The translations under genes were made by a program, and so were the position numbers. A DNA stretch of 64,000 nt from CAZABP01 sp964483245 (GTDB lineage Bacteria > Planctomycetota > UBA1135 > UBA2386): the NCBI GenBank assembly GCA_964483245.1, contig CAZABP010000025.1, forward strand, positions 3,938 through 67,937. The letters are read 5' to 3'. Positions 36,961 through 45,462 of the stretch are shown here, piece by piece; positions within the stretch are counted from its first letter, which is position 1; every line of letters starts with the position of its first letter. The notes beneath the pieces are model-generated. The model saw nothing but the letters and a program-made list of their open reading frames with translations, did no database searches and had not been told where the DNA came from.

Positions 36961-37469
36961 TCACGCGGGACGAGTTCTGGGGCCGCGTGCAGGACGCGTT
37001 GGATCGGCGGGAGGATCCGCTGCAGGACGCCGAGCTGGCCGCGTGGCTGGAACAGCATCCGGAGGAGCTCGAGCGGTATGCCGCGTGGATCGGTGCGCTC
37101 CGCGTCGTCGCGGCCATGCCGGTGCAGCCGCGCGTGCACGCGCCCCGCAGGCGCTGGCCATGGGTGTGGGTGCCGGCGGCGGCCGCGGCAGGGCTGCTCG
37201 TCTGGATTGCCTTCAGCAGCCGCAGCCGCGATCCAGACGATGGCCCGCTGCCGGGACCGCGGATCGTCACTGCCGGCGCGGCCGGGATTGCGGTCCTGCG
37301 GCTCGAAGTCGTGCAGGAATCCGCGCCCGGCATGCGCCAGAGCTGCGTCTGGAGTGCGGAGCGCAGCAGCCAGCAGACGACCCGCGTTGCGCCTCGTGAG
37401 GAGGGCGGCGTGCGGTTTCTCGAAGTCGTGATCTCCAGCAACGGAACGGATCGGATGGGTGCGCCATGA
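36957..37469 (+). CDS. Putative anti-sigma factor, membrane-anchored
   Basis: 170 residues, GTG start overlapping the sigma gene stop. Cytoplasmic N-terminal ~60 residues (MITRDEFWGRVQDALDRREDPLQDAELAAWLEQHPEELERYAAW) resemble the helical sigma-binding part of anti-sigma proteins, without the zinc-binding HxxxCxxC motif. One helix (WVWVPAAAAAGLLVWIAF) crosses the membrane; the remaining ~80 residues are outside. By gene order it should hold the ECF sigma factor. The gene after it starts within its last codons (ATGA). Confidence 0.75.
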   Translation: MITRDEFWGRVQDALDRREDPLQDAELAAWLEQHPEELERYAAWIGALRVVAAMPVQPRVHAPRRRWPWVWVPAAAAAGLLVWIAFSSRSRDPDDGPLPGPRIVTAGAAGIAVLRLEVVQESAPGMRQSCVWSAERSSQQTTRVAPREEGGVRFLEVVISSNGTDRMGAP

Positions 37470-38419
37470 AGCGGATGCATTGGGTGGGTATCGGTCTGGC
37501 TCTCACGGTGGCGGTGCGTGCCCAGGAGGCGGCGCCGCGTGTGCCGCCGCCGGAGCAGCGCGCGCGGCAGGTGCAGGTGTTCGATGTGCGGGACCTCGTG
37601 CTGCCGGTGCCGGAACTGACGGAGGCCGGGGCGGTCACGGCGGCGGGGCAGCAGCAGTTGGTGGCGCTGCTGTCGGCGTTCCTGCCGCGCGGCGCAGAGC
37701 CGTTGCCGGACGCCGGCGCGCTGCGGCTGACGCGTGGTTCCTTGGTTACGCAGCTCGACGCCGAGCAGACGGAGTGGGTGGATCGGGTGTTGGCGCTGCA
37801 GCGCGAAGCTGGCGCGACGCTGATCCAGCTCGAAGCGGTCGCGATCGCGGGGATCCCGCCGGACCACGAGCTGCTCGCCGAGCGCGGCGCGCCTCGTGCG
37901 CTCGCGGCCGACGAGAGCGCGGCGGCGTTGTTGGCCGAGCTGGGACGCGTGCCCGGCGTGCGGTCGCTCGCGCCGCTGCAGCTCGCGCTGGTTCCGTGCA
38001 CGCCGGGCAACGCGCAATCGCTGCAGCACGTCAGCTACATCAAGGCGTGGGACATCGAACACGGCGTGCAGCCGGGGGATCGCACGATCCTCGATCCGGT
38101 CATCGACGTCGTGCGCGGTGGCACGACGCTGGACGGCAGCGCGCTGTTGCTGCCGGGCGACACGGTCGGTCTCGAGGTGAGCTTCTCACTGATCGATCTG
38201 CGACTCCCGATTCCTTCGTCGAGGGTCGTCGTCGAAGGACACGAGCTCGAGATCGGCACACCGCAGGCGCCGACGACGAAGATCGCGGCGACGGTCGCGC
38301 TGCCGGTCGGGCGCACGATCCTTCTGTCGACTCCGCGCGGGCAGGCGCCCGGTGTGTTGCTCCTGTTGACCGTGAAGTCGTTGCAGCGTCCGGGCGAGAT
38401 GCGGCGCGATCGGCGCTGA
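37466..38419 (+). CDS. Exported secretin-like protein
   Basis: 317 residues with a signal peptide (VGIGLALTVAVRAQ). The mature protein has a domain with VFDVRDLVLPVPELTE and alternating helices and strands, and the C-terminal half resembles the secretin homology region (SYIKAWDIEHGVQPGDRTILDPVIDVVRGGTTLDGSALL, TKIAATVALPVGRTILL). Secretins of type II or IV systems are usually much longer, so this is a short or partial relative, possibly a periplasmic or outer-membrane protein. Last gene of the vWA-sigma-anti-sigma operon. Low certainty on family. Confidence 0.6.
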   Translation: MKRMHWVGIGLALTVAVRAQEAAPRVPPPEQRARQVQVFDVRDLVLPVPELTEAGAVTAAGQQQLVALLSAFLPRGAEPLPDAGALRLTRGSLVTQLDAEQTEWVDRVLALQREAGATLIQLEAVAIAGIPPDHELLAERGAPRALAADESAAALLAELGRVPGVRSLAPLQLALVPCTPGNAQSLQHVSYIKAWDIEHGVQPGDRTILDPVIDVVRGGTTLDGSALLLPGDTVGLEVSFSLIDLRLPIPSSRVVVEGHELEIGTPQAPTTKIAATVALPVGRTILLSTPRGQAPGVLLLLTVKSLQRPGEMRRDRR

Positions 38420-38553
38420 GCAGGATTTCCAGCCCGGCAGAACCTCCATTGCCGACGGGGATTGGCGCTGCATGTCGTCAGCGCGAAAGACTGCGTGTTC
38501 GAATGACTTGTCCGCGTGGCTAGACTCTGCGCACCCCACGCCCCGCGATCGTC

Positions 38554-39498
38554 ATGGAAGCACAGCCGGAAAGCACGCCCAGCCATTCCGCCATTCTTGC
38601 GGCGGCGAGTCTGCTCGCCGACCGCGATGCGTGCGTCGTCGCGGCGTGCCGTGCGCAGTTGCTGAGCTGGGGCGAATCGACGCGCCCGGTGTTGGCGCGT
38701 CTCGCATACGGTCGCGATGCGCGTCTGCGTGAGGGCGCACGTGGTCTGTTGCGGACGCTCGATCTGCGGCAGTGGTCGGTGCGCTTCACGCGGTTCGCGG
38801 CGACGGTCTGCTGGCCGGAGGGGGAGACGGCCGGGCGCGATTCGCGCGCGCTCGAAGCAGCAGCGCTGCTGATCTCGGCGTTCGACCGCGAACGTGCGCC
38901 GGAAGAGACGGCCGTGCGGGCTCAGCTCGAGGAACTCGCCGGTGCGCTCGCGTCGCGGCGGCCAGGCGTGCGGACGTTGGCGCGCCTGCTGACCGAGCGG
39001 CATCCGTTGCGCGGGCGCACGCACCGGCAGTTCGAGCCGGCCGACGTGCAGCTCGACCGCGTGCTGACGACCGGCCGTGGCTGCGCGAGCGCGCTGTCAC
39101 TGGTCTATCTGTTGGTCGGGCGTCGTGCCGCGCTGCGGCTCGCCGGCGTGCAGCTCCCGGGGCATTACCTCGTGCGCGTGCACGGACGGCGCCCGGTGCT
39201 GCTCGATCCGTTCCACGCGGCGCGTTCGATCACGCGTGCCGACTGCCTGCGTTATCTGCGCGGCTCCGGCTATGTTGGGCCGGCGAATGCCGTCCTGCGT
39301 GATCGCTCCGATGCCGAAGTCGCAGCCGCGTTGCTGTACGAGCTCGTCCGCGTCTACGGCTACCGCGAAGACGTCGAAGCCGTGCAGGTGCTCGGCCGCG
39401 CGATCGAGGCGCTCGAGGCTGCTTCGGGCGCCACTCTGGTCGTGCGCATTCCTGTTCGCGACGGCGTGCGCCGGGACCTTCCAGCAGAGCCTGCCTGA
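38554..39498 (+). CDS. SirB1/transglutaminase-like core protein
   Basis: 314 residues. The C-terminal two-thirds has the layout of the SirB1 N-terminal/transglutaminase-like (Transglut_core2) family: VLTTGRGCASALSLVYLLVGRRAALRLAGVQLPGHYLVRVH and LLDPFHAARSITRADCLRYL. The catalytic Cys in GRGCASALSL, a His in LPGHYL and an Asp in LLDPFH are in place. Cytoplasmic, function unknown. TAGACT lies at 38521-38526. The downstream gene begins close behind it. Confidence 0.78.
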   Translation: MEAQPESTPSHSAILAAASLLADRDACVVAACRAQLLSWGESTRPVLARLAYGRDARLREGARGLLRTLDLRQWSVRFTRFAATVCWPEGETAGRDSRALEAAALLISAFDRERAPEETAVRAQLEELAGALASRRPGVRTLARLLTERHPLRGRTHRQFEPADVQLDRVLTTGRGCASALSLVYLLVGRRAALRLAGVQLPGHYLVRVHGRRPVLLDPFHAARSITRADCLRYLRGSGYVGPANAVLRDRSDAEVAAALLYELVRVYGYREDVEAVQVLGRAIEALEAASGATLVVRIPVRDGVRRDLPAEPA

Positions 39499-39529
39499 GC
39501 GGACCGACGTCTGGCGGCAGCGCGTCGCG

Positions 39530-40675
39530 GTGCGCGAGCTGCGCGTCGGTGCGGCCGAAGCGGACATCACGCCGCGCGACTCGCAGTACCTGGGTGGGTT
39601 CGGTCTCGCGCGCCGCTCGACCGGCGTCCACTCGCCCCTGAAGGCGCGCGCCCTCGTGCTGGAGTGCGACGGCCTCCGGCTCGCGATCGTCGGGCTCGAC
39701 AATCTCGGTCTGCAGCGCGAGGACGCGGATTGGGTCAAGAGCGGGATCGGGGGGTTCGCCTACGGCAACGTGCTGCTGTGCAGCAGCCACACGCATGCCG
39801 CGCCGGATCTGATCGGACTGTGGGGGTGGTACCTCGTGACCTCCGGGCGGGATCCGGAGTACCTGGCGCTCGTGCGCCGGCAGGTCGCGGCGGCGGTCGC
39901 GGCGGCGGAGGCGAACGCGCGCCCGGCGACGCTGCGCCACGGCGAGGTCCGCTTGCCGCCGCACGGAATGGTCAAGAACGCGAACCGGGCGGGCGTGTTC
40001 GATCGGCGGTTTGCGGTGTTGCAGGCGGTCGGCAGCGACGGGACGCCGCTCGGGACGCTGCTGCACTTCGCCTGCCATCCGGAGGTGTTCGGCCGCAGCA
40101 ACACGTTGGTCTCGAGCGACTTCGTAGGTGCCATGTGCGACGGCTGGCGCGCGGCGGGGCTCGGGCAGGCGGTGTTCGTCAACGGCGCGCTCGGGGCGAT
40201 GGTGTCACCGGACATGCACCCGCGTGACGCGACCGGGATCGCACAGAGTGGTGAACGGCTCGTCGCGCTCGGCAAGCAGGCGCTCGCGCAGGCGGCCGAG
40301 CTGCCGGTCGCCGAGATCGAGCTCCGCCGCCACGATCTGTTCCTGCCGCTGGAGAACCGCTGGCTCGGGCTCGCGCGGACGCTGCTCGATGTCGTGCGGC
40401 CGCTGCATGAAGGATGCGTGCGCACGACGGTCGGTTACCTGCGGATCGGCACGCTCGAAGCCGCGTTGGTCCCGGGCGAGCTGGAGCCCGTGTTCGCCGA
40501 GCGGATCCGCCGCGCCTGCCGCCGGCCGAACCTGCTGTTCTTCGGTCTGGTCGACGACGTGGTCGGCTACCTGCTGCGCGGCCGCGACGCGCGCGACCCG
40601 GAGTTCGCCTACGAGCTCAGCATGTCGCCGGGCGTGGATGCCGGCGAGCAGATGGCGCGCAGTCTCGCCCGCTGA
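39530..40675 (+). CDS. Neutral ceramidase-like protein
   Basis: 381 residues from a GTG at 39530. Family features of neutral/alkaline ceramidase: RVGAAEADITPRDSQYLGGFG at the N-terminus, VLLCSSHTHAAPDLIG with the zinc ligands, LLHFACHPE, FVNGALGAMVSPDM at the nucleophile-Ser region and a C-terminal domain. Expected to hydrolyse an amide bond in a lipid or related compound. No good start exists: upstream in-frame sequence looks like a lipoprotein signal (LFATAC) but has no ATG, GTG or TTG near it, so the true N-terminus is open. Confidence 0.75.
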   Translation: MRELRVGAAEADITPRDSQYLGGFGLARRSTGVHSPLKARALVLECDGLRLAIVGLDNLGLQREDADWVKSGIGGFAYGNVLLCSSHTHAAPDLIGLWGWYLVTSGRDPEYLALVRRQVAAAVAAAEANARPATLRHGEVRLPPHGMVKNANRAGVFDRRFAVLQAVGSDGTPLGTLLHFACHPEVFGRSNTLVSSDFVGAMCDGWRAAGLGQAVFVNGALGAMVSPDMHPRDATGIAQSGERLVALGKQALAQAAELPVAEIELRRHDLFLPLENRWLGLARTLLDVVRPLHEGCVRTTVGYLRIGTLEAALVPGELEPVFAERIRRACRRPNLLFFGLVDDVVGYLLRGRDARDPEFAYELSMSPGVDAGEQMARSLAR

Positions 40676-40701
40676 CTGCCTGACAGATTGGCGCGACTTT
40701 T

Positions 40702-40714
40702 GGGGTCAGACCCC
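40702..40714. repeat. GGGGTCAGACCCC palindrome
   Basis: In the short gap between convergent ceramidase-like and M50 genes; flanked by TGGCGCGACTTTT on the left, as in the 22564 copy read on the opposite strand. Confidence 0.85.
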
Positions 40715-40725
40715 TTGGGTGCCAT

Positions 40726-41454
40726 TCAGGGGAGGAAGTGCAGGATCGCGTTGACGAGCGGCCGGTAGACGTGCGGCTGCCAGACGTAAATCCAGATCAC
40801 GACCAACAAGCCGAACCCGAGGAACGGCTGCATCCGCAGCAGCGACATGGCACTCCCGAGCTGGCGCGGGAACAGCCCTTCGAGCACGGAAGCGCCGTCC
40901 AGCGGGGGCAGCGGCAGCAGGTTCAGCGTCAGCAGCAGCATGTTCAGCGAGAAGAACGTCGAGACCATGCGGCACGTGGCGAGCATGGCGCCGGTGCGTT
41001 CCTTCGGCTGCAGGAAGTCGAACAGCGTGCCGGACGGGAACGCGAGCTTGTTGCTGCACAGGTACCACGCGATCCCGAACGCGATCCCGGCCAGCAACAG
41101 GTTGGCGCTCGGCCCGGCCGCCGCCATCAGCGCTGCGCGCCTGGGATGCCGCGCGGCCCACAGCGGGTCGTACGGTGCATGCGCGAAGCCGATGATCCCC
41201 TGCCCCTTGGTCATGAACAGCGCGAACAGCGGCAGCACGACGGTGCCGAACGGCTCGCGCCGGATGTGCGGGATCGGGTTCAGTGTGACCTGACCGCCGA
41301 GGTACGCGGTGCGGTCGCCGCCGAGATATGCGACCCAGGCGTGCGCCGCCTCGTGGAACACGAGGCTGACCAGCAGCACCCCGAAGATCAGCACCGCGTT
41401 GGCGATCCAGTCCGGGATCGGGGCCGCCGCCACGATGGCGAAGAACTCCGGCAC
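40726..41454 (-). CDS. M50 family site-2-type membrane zinc protease
   Basis: 242 residues with about five helices. Zinc motif HEAAH (His34, Glu35, His38) in the first segment, GGQVTLNPIPHI, and NLLPLPPLDGASVLEG for the third ligand. No PDZ domain or CBS domain is present, so it belongs to the compact YwhC/S2P-like group. Cleaves membrane-embedded substrates, often anti-sigma factors; none is paired here with certainty. It follows xseB by 8 bases, last in the trxA-lipB-xseA-xseB operon. Confidence 0.88.
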   Translation of the reverse strand: MPEFFAIVAAAPIPDWIANAVLIFGVLLVSLVFHEAAHAWVAYLGGDRTAYLGGQVTLNPIPHIRREPFGTVVLPLFALFMTKGQGIIGFAHAPYDPLWAARHPRRAALMAAAGPSANLLLAGIAFGIAWYLCSNKLAFPSGTLFDFLQPKERTGAMLATCRMVSTFFSLNMLLLTLNLLPLPPLDGASVLEGLFPRQLGSAMSLLRMQPFLGFGLLVVIWIYVWQPHVYRPLVNAILHFLP

Positions 41455-41462
41455 CGGCGTGG

Positions 41463-41723
41463 CTACTCCTCGTCGTCGTCCTGACCGGCGACTTCGCGCT
41501 GCAGCTCCTCGACGACCTCGCGGACGCGCAGGTCGGTGCGCTCCAGCTTGGCGCGGCAGAGCTTGATCAGCTCGGCGGCCCGTTCGACGCGCTCGGACAG
41601 CTCGTCGATGTCGGCGCTGCCATCCTCGATCGAGGCGAGGATCTGCTCGAGCTCGCCGGATGCCGCGGCGTAGGTCGGCCCACCTTCGGTGGGTGGGGAG
41701 TCGGTCTTCTTCTTGGCTGCCAT
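41463..41723 (-). CDS. xseB: Exodeoxyribonuclease VII small subunit
   Basis: 86 residues. Helical protein with the family pattern TYAAASGELEQILASIEDGSADIDELSERVERAAELIKLCRAKL. Partner of XseA in exonuclease VII, which degrades single-stranded DNA to oligonucleotides. A charged N-terminal (AAKKKT) and an acidic C-terminus flank the core. Directly downstream of xseA. Confidence 0.93.
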   Translation of the reverse strand: MAAKKKTDSPPTEGGPTYAAASGELEQILASIEDGSADIDELSERVERAAELIKLCRAKLERTDLRVREVVEELQREVAGQDDDEE

Positions 41724-41740
41724 GGTCGGGGAGGGAAGTC

Positions 41741-43333
41741 TCAGCTCTCGGTGGATTCGGTGCGCACGCGCAGGCGGCCTTGGGCGAGCTGCACGTCGAG
41801 CTCGTCGCCGCGCTGCACGCCGCCGGCCGATTTCACGACGCGGCCACTGCGCCGGACGATCGCATAGCCGCGCGCGAGGACGGACTGCGGGTGCAGCAGG
41901 CGGCAGCGGGCTTCGCGCTCGCCCAGGCGCGCGCTCTCGCGCTCGAGCCGGAACGCGCTGCGCTGCGTGAGCCGCTCGAGCAGGCGCGCGAGCTGTTCGT
42001 GGTGACGCGCGGATGCGGCGGCGGCCGTGCTCGCCAGTCGCGGCACGGCGGCGGCGACCCGGTGGCGCTGGTCGAGCAGCCGGTGGAGCACCGCGTGCCG
42101 CAGGTGCAACGCCCCATGCGTCAGCTCACTGCGCGCATGTTGCACGGCATCCCGCGCGAACCGCGCGAGCCGCTCGGCGCAGCGCAGCAGCAGCCGTTCG
42201 GCGGTCGCCACCTTCTCGACCAGGAAGCCGGCCAATGCGGTCGGCGTCTTCTCCGAGTGCGCGATGAGATCCAGCACCGACTGGTCCCGCTCGTGCCCGA
42301 TCCCGCACAGCACCTTCAGCGGGTGACGGGCCACCGCGAACGCGACGTCGCGGTCGTCGAACCACGCGAGGTCCGTCCGTGACCCGCCGCCCCGCAGCAC
42401 GCACAGCAGGTCGAACTCCGCCGCGCGGTCGGCGAACCAGCGCAGGCCGGCCAGCATCGTCGGCTTCAACTCCGGCCCCTGCACGCGCACAGAGTACGCC
42501 GTGACCAGGAACCCCCGCCCACTCGCCTCGAGCGTCTTGCGGAAGTCGTTCCAACCGTCGGAATCGAGGCTGCACAGCACGCCGACGCGCAGCGGCGGCA
42601 CCGGCAGTGGCAGCTCGGCGTTGCGCCGGTCCAGCCCCTGCTGGCGCAACTCGGCCAGGATCGCCTCGCGCTGCAGCGCCATCTTGCCGAGCGTGAAGCT
42701 GGCATCGATCTCCTCGACGACGAGCTGGTAGCTGCCGTTGGCCACGTACAGATCCACCTTCACGCGCGCGCGGATCTCGATCCCATCTGCCAGCGTCAGG
42801 TCCCCGGCCGCCGAGCTGAGCTGCTGGCGGATCCGCTCCGCGTCGCGCTCGAACAGCACCGCGGTCGCGCGCGCCGCGACCGTGCGCTCCCCCTGCTTCT
42901 CGACCAGCGTGAAGAACACGTGCTTGCGCGCCTTGTTCTTGTCGTAGTCGAGGATCTCGCCGACGACCCACAAGGTCTCGCGGAAGCTCTGCGTGATCGC
43001 ATCGCGGACGCGCTGGTTCAGCGCGGAGATCGTCAGCGCCTCGACCGGCCCGGGCGCAGCCGCCGGCGCATCGGCGCCCGCCTGCGGCACCGACACCGTT
43101 CCCGCCAGCATGCCGGTCACCTCCGGTGCGATTGCGAACCCGTGCCGCATCCCGGTGGAGCAGGCGGCATCGATCGACGTGACCGGGACGCGCCAGACCT
43201 TGCGCGCCGGATCCCAGCGCCGGCCCGGGATCGCCTTGACCTCTTCGACGACGTACGGGTTGTACGGAAACCGGATCAACAACGAGCGTCCGTCCCGGTC
43301 CAGCTCGACGCTTCCGCTCATCGGGGCGACCAC
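41741..43333 (-). CDS. xseA: Exodeoxyribonuclease VII large subunit with extra N-terminal module
   Basis: 530 residues, against about 400-460 in most bacteria. Residues 1-75 are an added module (LLIRFPYNPYVVEEVKAIPGRRWDPARKVWRVP) resembling the HARP-type DNA-binding segment of SMARCAL1 and some helicases. The OB-fold domain then follows (LNQRVRDAITQSF, LWVVGEILDYDKN), then the catalytic region (VLCSLDSDGWNDFRKTL, LLCVLRGGGSRTDLAWFDDRDVA, CGIGHERDQSVLDLIAH) and the long coiled-coil C-terminus that binds XseB. Start at GTG 43333, four bases after lipB; ATG 43321 is the alternative. Confidence 0.92.
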   Translation of the reverse strand: MVAPMSGSVELDRDGRSLLIRFPYNPYVVEEVKAIPGRRWDPARKVWRVPVTSIDAACSTGMRHGFAIAPEVTGMLAGTVSVPQAGADAPAAAPGPVEALTISALNQRVRDAITQSFRETLWVVGEILDYDKNKARKHVFFTLVEKQGERTVAARATAVLFERDAERIRQQLSSAAGDLTLADGIEIRARVKVDLYVANGSYQLVVEEIDASFTLGKMALQREAILAELRQQGLDRRNAELPLPVPPLRVGVLCSLDSDGWNDFRKTLEASGRGFLVTAYSVRVQGPELKPTMLAGLRWFADRAAEFDLLCVLRGGGSRTDLAWFDDRDVAFAVARHPLKVLCGIGHERDQSVLDLIAHSEKTPTALAGFLVEKVATAERLLLRCAERLARFARDAVQHARSELTHGALHLRHAVLHRLLDQRHRVAAAVPRLASTAAAASARHHEQLARLLERLTQRSAFRLERESARLGEREARCRLLHPQSVLARGYAIVRRSGRVVKSAGGVQRGDELDVQLAQGRLRVRTESTES

Positions 43334-43337
43334 TTCA

Positions 43338-43943
43338 TCACCACGACTCCCCGTCGAGAAGCAGAAAAAGCTCCGCGCGCACCGCCGCTTTGACTTCGTC
43401 GAGCGAGATGTCCCGTCCGGCTTCGCGGCTCAGGTCGGAGATCTTCTCCGGCGCCAGCCCACATGGGCGGATTGCGAAGAACGGGGTCAGGTCCATCGCG
43501 GCATTGAAGGCGATCCCGTGCAGGTTGACCCAGTGCCGGACCGCGACGCCGATCGAGGCGACCTTGCGCCCCTGCACGAACACCCCGGTGCCGTCGGTTC
43601 CCGCCTCGGACTGCAGCCCGAGCTGCGCGCAGACCGCGACGCCGAACCGCTCGATCGCGCGCAGCCAGGCGCGCAGGTCGCGCCGCGGCAGCGGCACGAT
43701 CGGATACACGACCAGCTGCCCCGGACCGTGGTACGTGATCCTTCCACCGCGCTCGATCGGGACGATCCCGTCGCGCAGCTCGTCGGGCGGGGTCGCGCGG
43801 CCGGCGGTGTAGACCGGATCGTGCTCGAGCAGCAGGACTTCACCCGGCGCACCCGCGCGCACCTGCTCGGCGAGCGCGAGCATCTGCGCATGCGCCGCCG
43901 CGAACGGCACCCGGCCGGCGTCGACGACGCGGGGAGGCGTCAC
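43338..43943 (-). CDS. lipB: Lipoyl(octanoyl) transferase
   Basis: 201 residues from the GTG at 43943. Transfers octanoate from acyl carrier protein to lipoyl domains of 2-oxoacid dehydrogenases and glycine cleavage H protein. Family features: YHGPGQLVVYPIVPL, QGRKVASIGVAVRHWVNLHGIAFN with the catalytic Lys127, and FAIRPCGL with the catalytic Cys161. Frames upstream of the GTG look non-coding. It lies 14 bases after trxA. No lipA is near. Confidence 0.93.
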   Translation of the reverse strand: MTPPRVVDAGRVPFAAAHAQMLALAEQVRAGAPGEVLLLEHDPVYTAGRATPPDELRDGIVPIERGGRITYHGPGQLVVYPIVPLPRRDLRAWLRAIERFGVAVCAQLGLQSEAGTDGTGVFVQGRKVASIGVAVRHWVNLHGIAFNAAMDLTPFFAIRPCGLAPEKISDLSREAGRDISLDEVKAAVRAELFLLLDGESW

Positions 43944-43957
43944 CTGCGGAGCATGGG

Positions 43958-44284
43958 CTACGCGATCAGCTTCTTGACGCGATCCTGGATCGTGCGCAGG
44001 TCCTGGTTGCCGAGCATCCGGTCCACTTCGCGACCCTGCTTGAAGAAGATCACCGTCGGCACACTCGAGATCCCGAAGTGGTTCGTCGCGTTCGGGGCCT
44101 TCTCGATGTCGATCTTGAACACCTGCAGCTTGCCCGCGTACTCGCCCGACACCGTCTCGATCGTCGGCGCCAGCGCTTTGCACGGCCCGCACCAGGTCGC
44201 GTAGAAGTCGATCAGGACCGGGACTTCGCTGCCTTCGAGCGTCTTGCTGATCGTGCTGTCGTCGAGCTCTGCGATCTTTCCCAT
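43958..44284 (-). CDS. trxA: Thioredoxin
   Basis: 108 residues, standard thioredoxin. Active site WCGPC with Cys32 and Cys35, preceding VLIDFYAT, cis-Pro in SSVPTVIFF. Reduces cytoplasmic protein disulfides. First gene of an operon with lipB, xseA, xseB and an M50 protease. It could supply electrons to the DsbD-like selenoprotein encoded 3.4 kb away; this is an inference from the known DsbD pathway. Confidence 0.97.
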   Translation of the reverse strand: MGKIAELDDSTISKTLEGSEVPVLIDFYATWCGPCKALAPTIETVSGEYAGKLQVFKIDIEKAPNATNHFGISSVPTVIFFKQGREVDRMLGNQDLRTIQDRVKKLIA

Positions 44285-44393
44285 CGTCGGATTCCTGGCT
44301 GCGGTTTCAGGGCGGGATCATGGGACAAGACCGGGGGGAAGCAAGAGCAGGCCGGGCTCAAGCAGCCGGCGCCGAACTGCCGATCCCATCGGC

Positions 44394-45257
44394 GTGAAGC
44401 TCGTCGCGCTGGCGATGGTTCGTAACGAGGAGTACTGGATCTGGTACTCCCTGACCTCGGTCCATCCGTTCGTCGACGAGATCCTGCTGTTCGACAACCA
44501 CTCGGAGGACGCGACGGTCCGCATCGTGCGTGAGATGCCGCACGTGCAGGACAAGCTGCGCCTGTTCCCGAACTACGGCGGCAGCTCGGAGCAGGAGAAC
44601 CGGGAACGGATGCTCGCGGTCGCGCGCCGCTGCGGCGCGACGCACGTGCTGCTGCTGGATGGGGACGAGGTCCATGTCGGCGAGAACCTCGCGTTCTGCC
44701 GCCGGCTGTTGCAGGTGCAGGAGCACACGCCCGCGATCGGCGATCCGCCGCGCAACCACGGACGTGCGGGCGACCACACGCCGACCGACGGCGTGTTGAT
44801 CCGCAACCTCGGCTTCAAGCCGATCCATCCGGGGTTCGCCGGCCCGGACACCTGCGTTCCGGGCGACCGCAACAAGCCGGACACCGATCACGGCTGCTAC
44901 AACTTCGCGATCCGGATCGCGGCGCTGGACGGTTTGCGCGGCAACGGCCAGGAGTGGGGGCGCCACGGCTTCCTCGAGCGGGATGGGACCTACATCCAGT
45001 CCTCGCCGCACACGCTGTGGCTGCCGGGGCTGTGGTACTACCACTTCTCGTTGCACCCGCGCTCGTCGTTGCGCCGCTCGGCGCACGGCTATGCGCGCGA
45101 GCCGCAGGACCTCGGCAGCGGCCCGCTGCGCGCCGGGCAGTTCGCGCCGGATGTGTTGCTGCGGCCGGATGGTCCCGGCAACCCCACGCTCGCGGCGTGG
45201 GGGATCACGCCGCAGCGCGGCGCGGTCGCCGTGCAGGGATCGGCCCTCAGCGGTTGA
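44394..45257 (+). CDS. Glycosyltransferase family 2-like protein
   Basis: 287 residues from the GTG at 44394. N-terminal KLVALAMVRNEEYWIWYSLTSVHPFVDEILLFDNHSEDAT is typical of GT2 nucleotide-binding starts; ATHVLLLDGDEVHV contains the DxD-like metal site. The middle and C-terminus (PGLWYYHFSLHPRSSLRRS) are less familiar. Inverting sugar transferase is the best call. It converges with the small CxxC protein gene and overlaps it by eleven bases. Confidence 0.75.
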   Translation: MKLVALAMVRNEEYWIWYSLTSVHPFVDEILLFDNHSEDATVRIVREMPHVQDKLRLFPNYGGSSEQENRERMLAVARRCGATHVLLLDGDEVHVGENLAFCRRLLQVQEHTPAIGDPPRNHGRAGDHTPTDGVLIRNLGFKPIHPGFAGPDTCVPGDRNKPDTDHGCYNFAIRIAALDGLRGNGQEWGRHGFLERDGTYIQSSPHTLWLPGLWYYHFSLHPRSSLRRSAHGYAREPQDLGSGPLRAGQFAPDVLLRPDGPGNPTLAAWGITPQRGAVAVQGSALSG

Positions 45258-45462
45258 TCGCGGCGAGCAGCCGGTCGACCGGCACGCCGTTGTCCTCGGC
45301 GACCTGCGCGACCGTGTCGTTGGCGTCGAAGCCGCAGTGGCTGCAGCCGCCGATGTGGAACTCCATCATCAGCGTGCCGCGCAGGTGCGGGCGTTTGTCG
45401 AGGACTTCGGTCATCTTGCTCTGTGCCGTGAACGCAGCGTCGTTGCGCGTCTGCTGGGTCAT
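45247..45462 (-). CDS. Small DUF1858-like protein with CxxC motif
   Basis: 71 residues. Helical, with MTEVLDKRPHLRGTLMMEFHIGGCSHCGFDANDTVAQVAEDNGV, resembling the short DUF1858/hybrid-cluster-protein-associated domain with Cys40 and Cys43 (CSHC). Such proteins may bind a metal or take part in thiol chemistry. Its ATG overlaps the stop of the mrp gene (ATGA), so it is co-translated with an iron-sulfur carrier-type ATPase. The end overlaps the convergent GT2 gene by eleven bases. Confidence 0.78.
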   Translation of the reverse strand: MTQQTRNDAAFTAQSKMTEVLDKRPHLRGTLMMEFHIGGCSHCGFDANDTVAQVAEDNGVPVDRLLAAINR

